Shown here in pieces: positions 18,118-26,929 of a stretch of 64,000 bases of DNA. The DNA is from Microcaldota archaeon (lineage in GTDB: Archaea > Micrarchaeota > Micrarchaeia > Micrarchaeales > CABMGC01). The translations under genes were made by a program, and so were the position numbers. Position 1 is the first letter of the stretch. Each line of letters begins with the position of its first letter. The notes under the pieces were generated by a model. It was not told the DNA's origin, made no database searches, and saw only the letters and a program-made list of their open reading frames with translations. Location of the stretch: positions 1 through 64,000 of the forward strand of contig JAGWHN010000003.1 of the NCBI GenBank assembly GCA_028866785.1. The letters run 5' to 3'.

Positions 18118-19185
18118 TTAAAGTATCAATGAGCCGTCCTTTGTGACAAGTATATCATCCTCTATCCTCACGCCGCCAAATCCTTCGATGTAAATTCCGG
18201 GTTCCACTGTTATTACCATTCCCGGCTCAAGCACAAGGTCCGTATTTGGCGTCAGGCCCACCCCATCATGGACCTCTATTCCAAGTGAGTGTCCAAGCGC
18301 GTGGATGAACTTGCCTTTGTAAATTCCTCCCTCTGCATTGTTTATATAGTCCTCGGCAATTTTGTGTATGTCGCTTGCCTTTGCTCCGGGCTTCATTGCG
18401 TGGATTGCATTGATTCTTGCCTGCTTTACTGTCTCGTAAACCTTCTCCATCTTAGGGTCCTTGTGTTTTCCAAAAAAGAAGGTCCTTGTTAGATCAGATG
18501 CGTAGTTGTTAACGCTTGCTCCTGCGTCAATCAGTATAACCTCACCCTCCTTTAGCTTTGTTTCATCTGGCATGTGGTGTGGCAGCGCTGAATTCTTACC
18601 AAAGCAAACAATCGTGTCAAAGCCCTCTACCCTTCCTCCGCCAAGTGACCTCGTGATATAATCGAACTTCGTCGCGAGCTGCCTCTCTGTTATTCCCTCC
18701 TTGAAGTCGTGCTGTATTTGCAGCATTGCCCATTTTGTTATCCTGATAGCATTTCTCATCTGTTCGATTTCCACTTCCTCCTTGATCAACCTTGCCTTCT
18801 CAAAGGCCGGGGAAACATCAACCATCTTCTTAGGGGTGTACCTCTTTTTTACCATGTTGTAAAAGTCAACGGTCATGAAAGAGCCATTTATTCCCACCTT
18901 TTTGTTCTTTAGGAGCCTCGTGAGGATTTTTCTGTGTGCCCCTTCTCTGTTTGCAAGGACGACTTTAACCTGAGGATGTTTCTGCTGCATCGCAGCTTCG
19001 TAGGAGAGGGGACTTGCAATGTGGTATGCGCTTGTCCTTGTGAATACCAAAAGGTCTGATTCGAATATGCTGTTTGTGTACTGGGTTAGGTAGGTGAAGT
19101 TTGGGTCAGAGACTATCGTGTTTGCAAGCAGGATCGTGTCAACATCCTTCGCGTTTGCAAAGATTCTGTCAATTCTCTTTCTTAT
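18118..19185 (-). CDS. M24 metallopeptidase (Xaa-Pro aminopeptidase type)
   Basis: This cytoplasmic dinuclear-metal peptidase removes N-terminal residues before proline. All five metal ligands are recognisable: the two Asp in ILIDAGASVNNYASDLTRTF, the His in ALGHSLGIEVHDG, the Glu in ITVEPGIYI and the Glu in GVRIEDDILV. The N-terminal creatinase-like domain continues well upstream of the only canonical start (TTG at 19050): codons back to about 19185 encode RIDRIFANAKDVDTILLAN and more, with no ATG, GTG or TTG. I place the start at an ATA (19183-19185) directly behind the upstream Nudix gene, giving 355 residues. This start is inferred; ATT at 19173 or a sequence error are alternatives. Confidence 0.85.
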   Translation of the reverse strand: MRKRIDRIFANAKDVDTILLANTIVSDPNFTYLTQYTNSIFESDLLVFTRTSAYHIASPLSYEAAMQQKHPQVKVVLANREGAHRKILTRLLKNKKVGINGSFMTVDFYNMVKKRYTPKKMVDVSPAFEKARLIKEEVEIEQMRNAIRITKWAMLQIQHDFKEGITERQLATKFDYITRSLGGGRVEGFDTIVCFGKNSALPHHMPDETKLKEGEVILIDAGASVNNYASDLTRTFFFGKHKDPKMEKVYETVKQARINAIHAMKPGAKASDIHKIAEDYINNAEGGIYKGKFIHALGHSLGIEVHDGVGLTPNTDLVLEPGMVITVEPGIYIEGFGGVRIEDDILVTKDGSLIL

Positions 19186-19193
19186 TGAGCTCT

Positions 19194-19652
19194 TTACCGT
19201 TCAATCGCCTCCTTTATTTTTGATAATACACTCTCCTTATTGATGAATATATTTGTATACTCTCTTTCCTCTTCCAGGTCCTCGATCTGTGCCCACCTGA
19301 AATGGGTATTTTCATAGTTTATCCTGATATTAGGATTATGCGTTTTGAATATGAAAAAAGAGTTCTTCCACATCTTCTTTTTTCTTACCGCATCAAACAT
19401 CAATATCTCATCTAGCTGTAGGATTGGTTCAAGGTCCACTCTTCCGAGCCTGACCTCCTCCTCTATCTCCCTGTATGCGGTCTCGATGTGCGTTTCGTTT
19501 TTGTTTCTCTTGCCCATGACAAAGGTCCAGATCCCAGGATTTGAGATGATTGGGATGTTTACGCGCTTGACAAGGAGCACCTTTTGCCTATGGACTATCG
19601 CTGCGGTTATGCCGTCCCCCTCAACCAGCTTGTATTTGCCGTTCTCGTCCAT
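19194..19652 (-). CDS. Nudix hydrolase
   Basis: This 152-residue protein contains a Nudix box as G-x5-E-x7-REIEEE, starting at GKRNKNETHIE; the glycine near the end of the box is Arg. The family hydrolyses nucleoside diphosphates linked to another moiety, or prenyl diphosphates as in the IPP isomerase branch. The start of the longer open frame (19748) would add 32 residues across the promoter of the divergent nre gene, so I chose the ATG at 19652. The M24 peptidase follows within 8 bases. Substrate unknown. Confidence 0.85.
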   Translation of the reverse strand: MDENGKYKLVEGDGITAAIVHRQKVLLVKRVNIPIISNPGIWTFVMGKRNKNETHIETAYREIEEEVRLGRVDLEPILQLDEILMFDAVRKKKMWKNSFFIFKTHNPNIRINYENTHFRWAQIEDLEEEREYTNIFINKESVLSKIKEAIER

Positions 19653-19692
19653 TCGACCAACAAATAAATATGGTTGGTGGCAAAAGATTATT

Positions 19693-20949
19693 ATGCAGAG
19701 CAGTGCCCTCCCAGAGATGGCCTTGAGCCTCGACAAAGCGTCAAGCAAGGAGGACCTCTATAGGCGCACGAACATAATCTACCAGAACATGCGCGACCCT
19801 GCGATGCTAAAGCGATACTACACCTTCAAGACCCTCTCGCTCCTTGACAAAAACGAGATAGAGGGCTCCTCCCCACCTGACATATTTATCGGGCGCATGG
19901 GGTACCCGAACGTGTTTGTGGGGCCCCTTGTCCCTCCCCAGTTTGGCGACACCTCCATAATGAGCACCCCCGAGCAGTGGGTAGGCAAGAGCATTCTCGA
20001 AATTGTTCAGTACCGCTCCATGCTCGTGCGCGGAATGCACCGTACAAAGATTACAAACATCGAAGGTGGAAAGGTGGAGTATGCGCTCAAGGAGCTTGCG
20101 CTCGCAGACAGGTTCCTCTATGCGGATGCGACCCTTGCAAGAAGGCCGAACCTTCGCCTCTCATATGATGAAAACTCCCAACCGTTCGGTCCAAGCGCCC
20201 CACTCAAGGAGTTGAGCGTGGGGAACGTGACTCCAAACAAGCAGGTCCAAGACGCATATTCCGATACCTCCGCCAAGGCGAGCACCGGAATACTCGAGCT
20301 GTATCAAAAGGGGGTTCTCGTCTCCAAGATCCAAAAAGCATTTTCCGCAGGCCTTCTAGGGGTAGGAAAGGACCGCAAATTTGTCCCAACAAGATGGAGC
20401 ATCACTGCGGTTGACGACACGATCGGGAGGGACAACCTAAAGGTTGTAAAGCAGTGTGATCCGATCGACGATGTGCGAGTCTACGAGAGCGTTGCGCTAG
20501 ACAACAGGTGGATAGTGATAATGGTCCCCGGCTCCTGGAGCTACGAGCTCGTTGAGGCATGGTACCCGAAGACAACCTGGAACACTACGGGCGAGAGCAC
20601 GGCAATCTTCTCCTCCTCCGAACTCTACAACGGGAGAAGCACATACGCCGAGATAGGCGGCTGCTACTACGCTGCAAGGCTTGCGGTTTCCGACCTTCTC
20701 AAAAAGGAGAACAAGCAGGCAGCCGTCGTGATACTGCGTGAGGCCCATCCGGGTTACATAATGCCGATGGGAGTGTGGAATGTGAGAGAGCATGTAAGGG
20801 ACACCCTAAAGCGAGTCCCATCGCACTTCACAACGCTATCCGAGTCGCTAAAATATGCCGGCTCAAAGATGGAGATACCTCTTCCGGTCTGGATAAAGAA
20901 CAGCACGATACTAAGGTACCTCCAGGAGCAGCGAAGGCTTTTCACATAG
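19693..20949 (+). CDS. nre: Nre-family archaeal DNA repair protein
   Basis: The 418-residue product matches the archaeal Nre family (DUF650 plus DUF651), which acts in DNA damage tolerance and binds PCNA in haloarchaea. Recognisable blocks are FIGRMGYPNVFVGPL near residue 60, TPEQWVGKSILEIVQYRSML near 100, and NRWIVIMVPGSWSYE with FSSSELYNGRSTYAEIGGCY in the C-terminal half. The chain ends EQRRLFT, which could be a minimal PIP-like PCNA-binding tail (inference). Starts at ATG 19693 and 19717 are both possible. It is divergent from the Nudix gene. Confidence 0.85.
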   Translation: MQSSALPEMALSLDKASSKEDLYRRTNIIYQNMRDPAMLKRYYTFKTLSLLDKNEIEGSSPPDIFIGRMGYPNVFVGPLVPPQFGDTSIMSTPEQWVGKSILEIVQYRSMLVRGMHRTKITNIEGGKVEYALKELALADRFLYADATLARRPNLRLSYDENSQPFGPSAPLKELSVGNVTPNKQVQDAYSDTSAKASTGILELYQKGVLVSKIQKAFSAGLLGVGKDRKFVPTRWSITAVDDTIGRDNLKVVKQCDPIDDVRVYESVALDNRWIVIMVPGSWSYELVEAWYPKTTWNTTGESTAIFSSSELYNGRSTYAEIGGCYYAARLAVSDLLKKENKQAAVVILREAHPGYIMPMGVWNVREHVRDTLKRVPSHFTTLSESLKYAGSKMEIPLPVWIKNSTILRYLQEQRRLFT

Positions 20950-20959
20950 TTTTTTATTA
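20941..20959 (+). repeat. 19-bp repeat, copy 1 (3' end of nre plus promoter)
   Basis: TTCACATAGTTTTTTATTA covers the last codons and stop of nre and the start of the promoter of the first glycine-rich gene. An identical copy lies before the second glycine-rich gene. Confidence 0.85.
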
Positions 20960-20980
20960 GATAAATAAGAGATTATTTCC

Positions 20981-22375
20981 ATGGTTCAAGGTCACAGACT
21001 GCAGGGTGCAATGGAATATTTGATGACCTACGGGTGGGCCATTCTTGTCATTGCAGTGGTGCTCGGGTCACTCTATCAACTTGGAATTTTTGGAACTACT
21101 TCTGGCGCGCTCCAGCCCTCCTGCCTTGCCACGACAGGCTTTTACTGCACAAATCCCATAATGAATACCACGGGCTATCTTGGGATAACATTTGGGCAAA
21201 TAGGCCAGACTATCACAATAACGCAGCTCGCATGCACAAAAAATGTCACCACTCCCTCCTTCACTCAAAATGTTGCGCTAACAATTACTTCTGGATCAAA
21301 AGTGGCGCTTGCCTTTAGCTGCCAGACCTCCGCAAACTCGCTTGGTACAGGATTTAAGGGCTATCTTTGGATAACCTACAATTCGCCAACTCAGACCGGC
21401 ATCATCGACCGCATTGCAGTAGTCACAGGCAAGATACAGACCTCCGGAAACGTTACGAGCGCGCAACAGGCAAGCGGGCAGGGAGGAAGCACCACTACTT
21501 CCACCAGCAGCTCAACTACCACCTCCTCAACTACAACCTCCTCCACTAGCACTACGACCACAATATTTAGCGCAACATGTGGCGGAACTCTAACGTCCGC
21601 AGCTGGCAATTCCATTTGCACATTCACCTCAAGCGGAACATTCACAGTAACCGGAAATAGTGGGAATGTGGTTCTTCTTGTGGTTGGCGGCGGAGGCGGA
21701 GGCCAGAGCGGAGGCGGCGGAGGTGGCGGAGGTGTAATTTCAATCAACTCCTATTCAATTGCCGCAGGTTCATATCCTGTCACAGTAGGATCTGGCGGAT
21801 CTTCCGGCGCATCCGGCACCAATAGCATCTTCAATGACCAAACCGCAAATGGCGGCGGCTATGGTGGCGCTAGCAACGGTGGTGCAGGTGCAGGGGGAGG
21901 CTCGGGCGGCGGCGGCGGCTACAATACTGCAGGTAGCGGATTTGCTGGTGGCTTAGGGACAGCAGGCCAAGGCAACTCGGGCGGTGCAGGAGGCTCATTT
22001 GTTGGAGGAGTAAATATGGAGTACACTGGCGGAGGAGGCGGGGCAAGCCAGGCAGGCACAGCCGGCTTTTCGGGAGGTTCATGCAGCGGCATACAATCAG
22101 TTCAAGGTGCAGGGGGAAACGGAGTTGCATCTACCATCTCTGGGGCAAGCGTGACCTACGGAGGCGGAGGCGGAGGCGCGGGATATAACTGTGCAGGTTC
22201 TGGAGGGACTGGTGGTGGTGGCGCAGGGACCCATGATACTGGCGGTGGCACCGGAACTGCCGGAACTGCAAATACCGGCGGAGGGGGCGGAGGAGCATAT
22301 GCAGGGACAGGAGGGGCAGGTGGATCAGGGATTGTCATCATTGCCTACAATGCGCTCGGAAATGGAAATCCGTAG
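20981..22375 (+). CDS. Pilin-like N-terminus with glycine-rich adhesin domain (copy 1)
   Basis: This 464-residue surface protein has three parts. The N-terminus is a class III signal/type IV pilin-like helix (GAMEYLMTYGWAILVIAVVL, residues 9-28). A globular beta domain with paired cysteines (about 45-165) comes next, then a Ser/Thr linker (about 170-196). The last 260 residues are a glycine-rich domain that opens FTSSGTFTVTG and closes SGIVIIAYNALG. That pattern is the Gly-rich domain known from phage tail fibres and bacterial surface proteins. The adhesion role is inferred. The gene is tandemly duplicated in the next gene. Confidence 0.85.
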   Translation: MVQGHRLQGAMEYLMTYGWAILVIAVVLGSLYQLGIFGTTSGALQPSCLATTGFYCTNPIMNTTGYLGITFGQIGQTITITQLACTKNVTTPSFTQNVALTITSGSKVALAFSCQTSANSLGTGFKGYLWITYNSPTQTGIIDRIAVVTGKIQTSGNVTSAQQASGQGGSTTTSTSSSTTTSSTTTSSTSTTTTIFSATCGGTLTSAAGNSICTFTSSGTFTVTGNSGNVVLLVVGGGGGGQSGGGGGGGGVISINSYSIAAGSYPVTVGSGGSSGASGTNSIFNDQTANGGGYGGASNGGAGAGGGSGGGGGYNTAGSGFAGGLGTAGQGNSGGAGGSFVGGVNMEYTGGGGGASQAGTAGFSGGSCSGIQSVQGAGGNGVASTISGASVTYGGGGGGAGYNCAGSGGTGGGGAGTHDTGGGTGTAGTANTGGGGGGAYAGTGGAGGSGIVIIAYNALGNGNP

Positions 22376-22395
22376 GCCTTTATTTAATTAATGCC

Positions 22396-22414
22396 TTCAC
22401 ATAGTTTTTTATTA
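22396..22414 (+). repeat. 19-bp repeat, copy 2 (remnant of nre 3' end)
   Basis: This is an exact copy of 20941-20959, including the nre stop codon region, although no nre gene is here. It marks the breakpoint of the tandem duplication that produced the second glycine-rich gene, and it carried the promoter along. Confidence 0.85.
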
Positions 22415-22425
22415 TAAGGCGAGGA

Positions 22426-23784
22426 ATGATATTTGTGCGAGTCAAAAATAGGCTTCAAAGCGCGATGGAGTACCTGATGACCTACGGCTGGGCAATCTTG
22501 GTCATCGCAGTGGTGCTCGGAGCGCTATACCAACTTGGCATTTTTGGGACTTCTACTCTCTCATTGCAGCCGTCTTGCTTTGCAACTACCGGATTTTACT
22601 GCACAACCCCGATAATGAACACTACGGGCTACTTGGGCATAACGTTTGGGCAAATAGGGCAGCAAATAACCATAACAAGCCTTGCGTGCACGAGCAACGT
22701 AACCGTTCCTGTCTTTACGCAAAATGTGGCCGTGAGCATTCCGTCGGGCTCAAGGGCGGCGCTCGCATTTAGTTGTCCAACCTCGTCAAACGCCCTAGGT
22801 ACCACCTTCAAAGGGTATTTGTGGATAATGTACAACTCGCAAACACAGACGGGGATAGTGGATAAGTTTGCAACAGTTACTGGCAAGATACAAACTGTTG
22901 GCAATGTCACAAATGCCCAGCAGGCGTCAGGTCAGGGCGGAACCACTACAACTTCGACCTCTTCGACAACCAGCACCTCGACTTCGAGCACCAGTACAAC
23001 AATATTCACTGCCACCTGTGGCGGGACTAATACCATAGTGGGCGGAAATAATATCTGCACATTTACTTCAAGCGGGACATTCACAGTTACAGGTAGCGGC
23101 GGAAATGTAGCAGTCCTTGTTGTTGCAGGCGGCGGAGGCGGTGGGAGCAGTGACGGGACATATGGGGGCGGAGGAGGGGCCGGAGGATTACAGTATGTAA
23201 GCAGTTTATCCCTTTCTCCACTAGCCTACACTGTCACTGTCGGTTCAGGCGGCTCCGGCGGCGCGAGCGGCGGCTACAATGGACAAAATGGGGGAGACAG
23301 TACGTTCAACAGCATAACTTCCACAGGCGGCGGCGGGGGCGGAAGCGGAGGAGGGCAGTACTTATGCGCCACTTCGGGTGGATCTGGCGGAGGAGGCGGC
23401 TATGGTGGGTGCGGAGGAGGAGCAGCTGGTGGAACTGCTGGACAGGGCAACAATGGCGGAAACGGAGGTGTCGGCACAGGCGGCGGCGGAGGTGGCGGCG
23501 CGGGTGCGGTAGGAAATGCGGGCTATTCGGGTGGAGGTGGAGCGGGCATCTCAAGCAGCATCTCAGGCTCATCGATATATTATGCAGGCGGAGGAGGCGG
23601 GGCCCCGAATGGTGGGGGAGGTAGTGGCGGAGGGGCTAATGGTGGAAGCACAACGGGCAACTCTGCATCAGCAAACACTGGAGGCGGCGGAGGAGGTGGA
23701 GGCTCATATCCATATCTTGGCGGAACCGGCGGCTCGGGAATTGTAATAATTGCTTTCAATGCGCTTGGGAACGGATCCCCCTAG
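22426..23784 (+). CDS. Pilin-like N-terminus with glycine-rich adhesin domain (copy 2)
   Basis: This 452-residue paralogue of the preceding gene is nearly identical in its pilin-like helix (SAMEYLMTYGWAILVIAVVL) and first globular domain (TTGFYCTTPIMNTTGYLGI). It has diverged in the glycine-rich part and carries a shorter Ser/Thr linker. The glycine-rich domain again opens FTSSGTFTVTG and closes SGIVIIAFNALG. ATG at 22426 is the first start; a GTG a few codons later is possible. Two copies with different distal domains suggest variation of the exposed part. Confidence 0.85.
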   Translation: MIFVRVKNRLQSAMEYLMTYGWAILVIAVVLGALYQLGIFGTSTLSLQPSCFATTGFYCTTPIMNTTGYLGITFGQIGQQITITSLACTSNVTVPVFTQNVAVSIPSGSRAALAFSCPTSSNALGTTFKGYLWIMYNSQTQTGIVDKFATVTGKIQTVGNVTNAQQASGQGGTTTTSTSSTTSTSTSSTSTTIFTATCGGTNTIVGGNNICTFTSSGTFTVTGSGGNVAVLVVAGGGGGGSSDGTYGGGGGAGGLQYVSSLSLSPLAYTVTVGSGGSGGASGGYNGQNGGDSTFNSITSTGGGGGGSGGGQYLCATSGGSGGGGGYGGCGGGAAGGTAGQGNNGGNGGVGTGGGGGGGAGAVGNAGYSGGGGAGISSSISGSSIYYAGGGGGAPNGGGGSGGGANGGSTTGNSASANTGGGGGGGGSYPYLGGTGGSGIVIIAFNALGNGSP

Positions 23785-23816
23785 CTCCTGATATTGTTTT
23801 ATAGCTAAGGTGCTAA

Positions 23817-25631
23817 TTGTCTCTCATGTTTGGGAAGCACCACTACATAATCCTGGGGATTCTCTCCCTTTCACTTTCCTACATCATGTTCACTGGCGAG
23901 CAGTATCTCTCGCTCCCTGCAATGCTCGGGCTTTTTGCTCTTGCCATGCTCGGAATGGTCTTCTTCCTCTTTCCTCACATTTATCCTGACAAGATGCACG
24001 ACAAGAAAATATTCTTCTCGCTCTTTGCGCTGATGCTGGTTTTGGGGATCTATGAGTACTTATTTGACCTTGTGCCACCTAATGCGCTGAACTCGCTTGG
24101 CTATGAGTCGTTTCTTGTTGCAATCTCAAGTGTAATCTCGATGATCGGGATCCATTACTTTGGCAGGGTGATTCAGGTTGAGAAGGGGTATAGATGGTAT
24201 GCATATGCGATTGCGGGGGCGCTTGCAATAGCCTTTGCGGCCTACGCGATAATGTACATAATAAATACGGTCCAGTGGAATGGCGTTGACGAGGTGGCGT
24301 TCAACTACTATGCCGCCTACCTTTTTGTGAATGGACAAAATCCGTACGCCACAAGCATGCAGCCGATAATAATTTCCCACAACATCCAGCCGACCGTTCA
24401 GCTTGACGGCACATACGAGTTTGCCTATGATTATCCTGCAATGAGCTTCCTGCCCTTCATAATCCTCCCGCTGCTCGGAATCACAAACTTCCTGAGCTTC
24501 ACTTACCTTACAATTTTCTTTGCGATCTTTGCGGCACTCGTCTTATATAGAAAATCAAACCTCAACAAGCATCTACTGATTCCGATTGCGGGCTGGCTGA
24601 TTGCAAGCTACGCGCTTGTGGGCGTTGCGTCGCAGTACCTTGCGGTTCCCATCTTCATGCTGCTTGCATACCTCTACCGGGAAAGGGCTGTGCTTTGCGG
24701 AATATTCATGGGGCTTGGAGCAAGCACAATACAGCTTACCTGGTTTATGATTCCATTCCTGCTTGTCCTTGTTTACAAGGAAAAAGGATTGCAATTCGCG
24801 ACAAGAAGCGCGGCAGTTGCTACGGGCATCTTTGTCCTGATCAATGCCTACTTTATTATGCTATATCCTGCTACAATACAGAATATCTTCGGGCTCTTTG
24901 GCCTCACAAAGCTTCCTTTCTACGGAACCAACATAATGCAGTTCATGGTCGCATTCTATTCGCTCCCATACTGGTATTCCGCATTCATCTCCATTCTTTT
25001 CTTCTTTGTCATGCTTGTGCTCTTTTACTTCTACACCAGCACGCTCAAGCCGCTCATTGCACTTGTCCCAATTGCAATCTTCTTCCTCTCATGGAGAAAC
25101 ATCACTATATACGGCCTTCCCTTCATACCCATACTACTTGCAATCTACTATTGGGGCGACCATCACAAGCATGCGGATCTCCTAAAGAATAAGTCCAACA
25201 TAATTGCTGCATTGGGCGCTTTCGTGGCTGTCGGAATAATTGTTGCAATAGCGGCGCACAATTCCTACTCCACTTCCCCGTCCATAAAGATGCAGAGCGT
25301 GCTTCCAATAATCGGGGTGCAAAGCGGCTACTACGGCTCTGGGACCTCATTTGGCCTAATCGGGCTTAAGGCATCAGTAAATAACTCATTTGGATCTCAG
25401 CAGAATGTCTCCTTTTACATAATTAGCAGAAGCCCGTATGGCGGAGAATACTTTCTCTCACAGGATTTAAACAGGTCTGCCGCCCACTCCATTTCAAATT
25501 ATACACTCAACTATCCGCTTCAGCTGATTGGGCAATCAACCCAGATTGAGATATTCGCATTCAGCCAGGATTACATCTCCTCAAGGAGCATAAACTTTAG
25601 CACGCTTGGGTCTGGATTTAGCCCGCAGTAG
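23817..25631 (+). CDS. Polytopic membrane protein, GT-C glycosyltransferase-like
   Basis: This is a 604-residue protein with about 13 transmembrane segments and a short extracytoplasmic C-terminal domain of about 120 residues. The first large loop carries an acidic pair in WNGVDEVAFNYYAAY followed by NGQNPYA, the usual layout of GT-C mannosyltransferase-like enzymes that use lipid-linked sugars outside the membrane. Start is TTG at 23817, supported by AAGGTG upstream; ATG at 23826 is the alternative. It follows the glycine-rich surface proteins and may help glycosylate them (inference). Its 3' end overlaps that of ftsY by 14 bases on the opposite strand. Confidence 0.7.
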   Translation: MSLMFGKHHYIILGILSLSLSYIMFTGEQYLSLPAMLGLFALAMLGMVFFLFPHIYPDKMHDKKIFFSLFALMLVLGIYEYLFDLVPPNALNSLGYESFLVAISSVISMIGIHYFGRVIQVEKGYRWYAYAIAGALAIAFAAYAIMYIINTVQWNGVDEVAFNYYAAYLFVNGQNPYATSMQPIIISHNIQPTVQLDGTYEFAYDYPAMSFLPFIILPLLGITNFLSFTYLTIFFAIFAALVLYRKSNLNKHLLIPIAGWLIASYALVGVASQYLAVPIFMLLAYLYRERAVLCGIFMGLGASTIQLTWFMIPFLLVLVYKEKGLQFATRSAAVATGIFVLINAYFIMLYPATIQNIFGLFGLTKLPFYGTNIMQFMVAFYSLPYWYSAFISILFFFVMLVLFYFYTSTLKPLIALVPIAIFFLSWRNITIYGLPFIPILLAIYYWGDHHKHADLLKNKSNIIAALGAFVAVGIIVAIAAHNSYSTSPSIKMQSVLPIIGVQSGYYGSGTSFGLIGLKASVNNSFGSQQNVSFYIISRSPYGGEYFLSQDLNRSAAHSISNYTLNYPLQLIGQSTQIEIFAFSQDYISSRSINFSTLGSGFSPQ

Positions 25632-26922
25632 GAATTATGTTTCCTATTATAAATTCGGGGCTGTATCTCATCATGTCTGTGTACTTTTCGCCGAGCCCGA
25701 AGTAGAGAATTGGGACAGGAGATGATCCAAGAATCGAGATTGTGTTTCCTCCCTTTGCGTCGCAGTCAAGCTTCGTTAGAATTATCCCATCAAGCTTTAT
25801 CGCATTGTCAAACTCCCTCACCTGGTCCATTATCGCGCTTCCCGTTGTGCTCTCTCCGATAAAGATCTTCAGGTCTGGCGCCGTCACCCTTACCATTTTC
25901 CTCATCTCATCCATTAGGCTCTTGTTTGTGTCCTGCCTTCCCGCGCTGTCGATTAGCACAACGTCAATCCTGTGCGCTTTTGCATACTCGATTGCATCAA
26001 ATGCAACGCTTGCAGGGTCGGCTCCGTATGTTCCCTTGATTGCCTTTATCCCAAGCTTTTCTGCGTGGTGGACAGTCTGCTCAATCGCCGCTGCCCTGAA
26101 CGTATCGCTTGCAGAGAGGACGCAGTTCATGTTGTTTGATAGAACAAGGTTTGCAATCTTAGCCATCGTGGTGGTCTTTCCTGCGCCATTAGGCCCTATG
26201 AATAAAATCCTAAATGGCGTCTGGCCTGCCGCCTTCTTCTCAAGCGCCATCTTTATTAGGTCCTGGCTCGATCCCTTGTCAAGGATTTCATAAAGCGAAT
26301 CCCTGACAACTTTGTTGATGTAAGGTGTGATCCCTTTTGTTTCCACCGTCGCTCCAATCAGCTTTGCCTTTATCGAGTCGACAAGCTTCTCCGCGACCTC
26401 GTAGTTGACATCCGTCTCCACAAGCGAGAGCTTGAATCCCTCCAGAAGTTCATCAACATCATGCTCCTTTATGGTCACCTTCCCAAGGACAAAGCTCTTT
26501 ATCTGCGAGACAACCGAGAACTTGGGTTTTTCCGTGAGGATTGTTTTTCTCTCCTCCTTTACTTCGGCTGGCCTTTGCATCTGAACTGGGGCAATAACTG
26601 GCTCTTTTATGATTTGTTTAATCTGCTCCTTCTTCATTTCGGCTTTTTTTTCCGTTTTTTCTGGAAGAGGAAGATTTTCCTTCTCGACTACAGGCTCAAG
26701 CCTCTCCTTTTTCACCTCCTTTATCGGAAGCGGCAAGGATTCCTGTTCAACTACTGGCTCAAATTTTCTGTCCACCTCTTTTGGCGCCGCAATCTCCAGT
26801 TCCCTTTCCTTAGGAATTTCTGGAGATGGCGTTTGCTTCTCTCCCTCACTTACTTTCGTCTCCTCTTTCTTCACTATCGACCCTACGAGGTCGGAGAATT
26901 TCTTCTTTAAGCCCTCAAACAT
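25618..26922 (-). CDS. ftsY: Signal recognition particle receptor FtsY
   Basis: FtsY is the SRP receptor GTPase that docks ribosome-SRP complexes at the membrane. The 434-residue product has an acidic, Glu/Lys/Pro-rich N-terminal linker (about residues 15-140) with repeated EKENLPLPE-like segments. The NG domain follows, with G1 GPNGAGKTTTMAKIA, G3 LIDSAGRQDTN and G4 TKLDCDAKGG. I chose the ATG at 26922 (MFEGLKKKFSDLVG, a membrane-binding helix) over the upstream start, which overlaps the prefoldin gene. The pfdA-ftsY pairing is common in archaea. Confidence 0.96.
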   Translation of the reverse strand: MFEGLKKKFSDLVGSIVKKEETKVSEGEKQTPSPEIPKERELEIAAPKEVDRKFEPVVEQESLPLPIKEVKKERLEPVVEKENLPLPEKTEKKAEMKKEQIKQIIKEPVIAPVQMQRPAEVKEERKTILTEKPKFSVVSQIKSFVLGKVTIKEHDVDELLEGFKLSLVETDVNYEVAEKLVDSIKAKLIGATVETKGITPYINKVVRDSLYEILDKGSSQDLIKMALEKKAAGQTPFRILFIGPNGAGKTTTMAKIANLVLSNNMNCVLSASDTFRAAAIEQTVHHAEKLGIKAIKGTYGADPASVAFDAIEYAKAHRIDVVLIDSAGRQDTNKSLMDEMRKMVRVTAPDLKIFIGESTTGSAIMDQVREFDNAIKLDGIILTKLDCDAKGGNTISILGSSPVPILYFGLGEKYTDMMRYSPEFIIGNIIPTAG

Positions 26923-26929
26923 CGACTCA

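Noticed and set aside
19345..19692. N-terminal extension of nre from 19345
   Set aside because: It lies over the divergent Nudix gene and does not resemble the Nre family; the real start is at 19693 or 19717.
21391..22341. Proline- and leucine-rich ORFs opposite the glycine-rich genes
   Set aside because: They are antisense shadows of GGC/GGA repeats, not genes.
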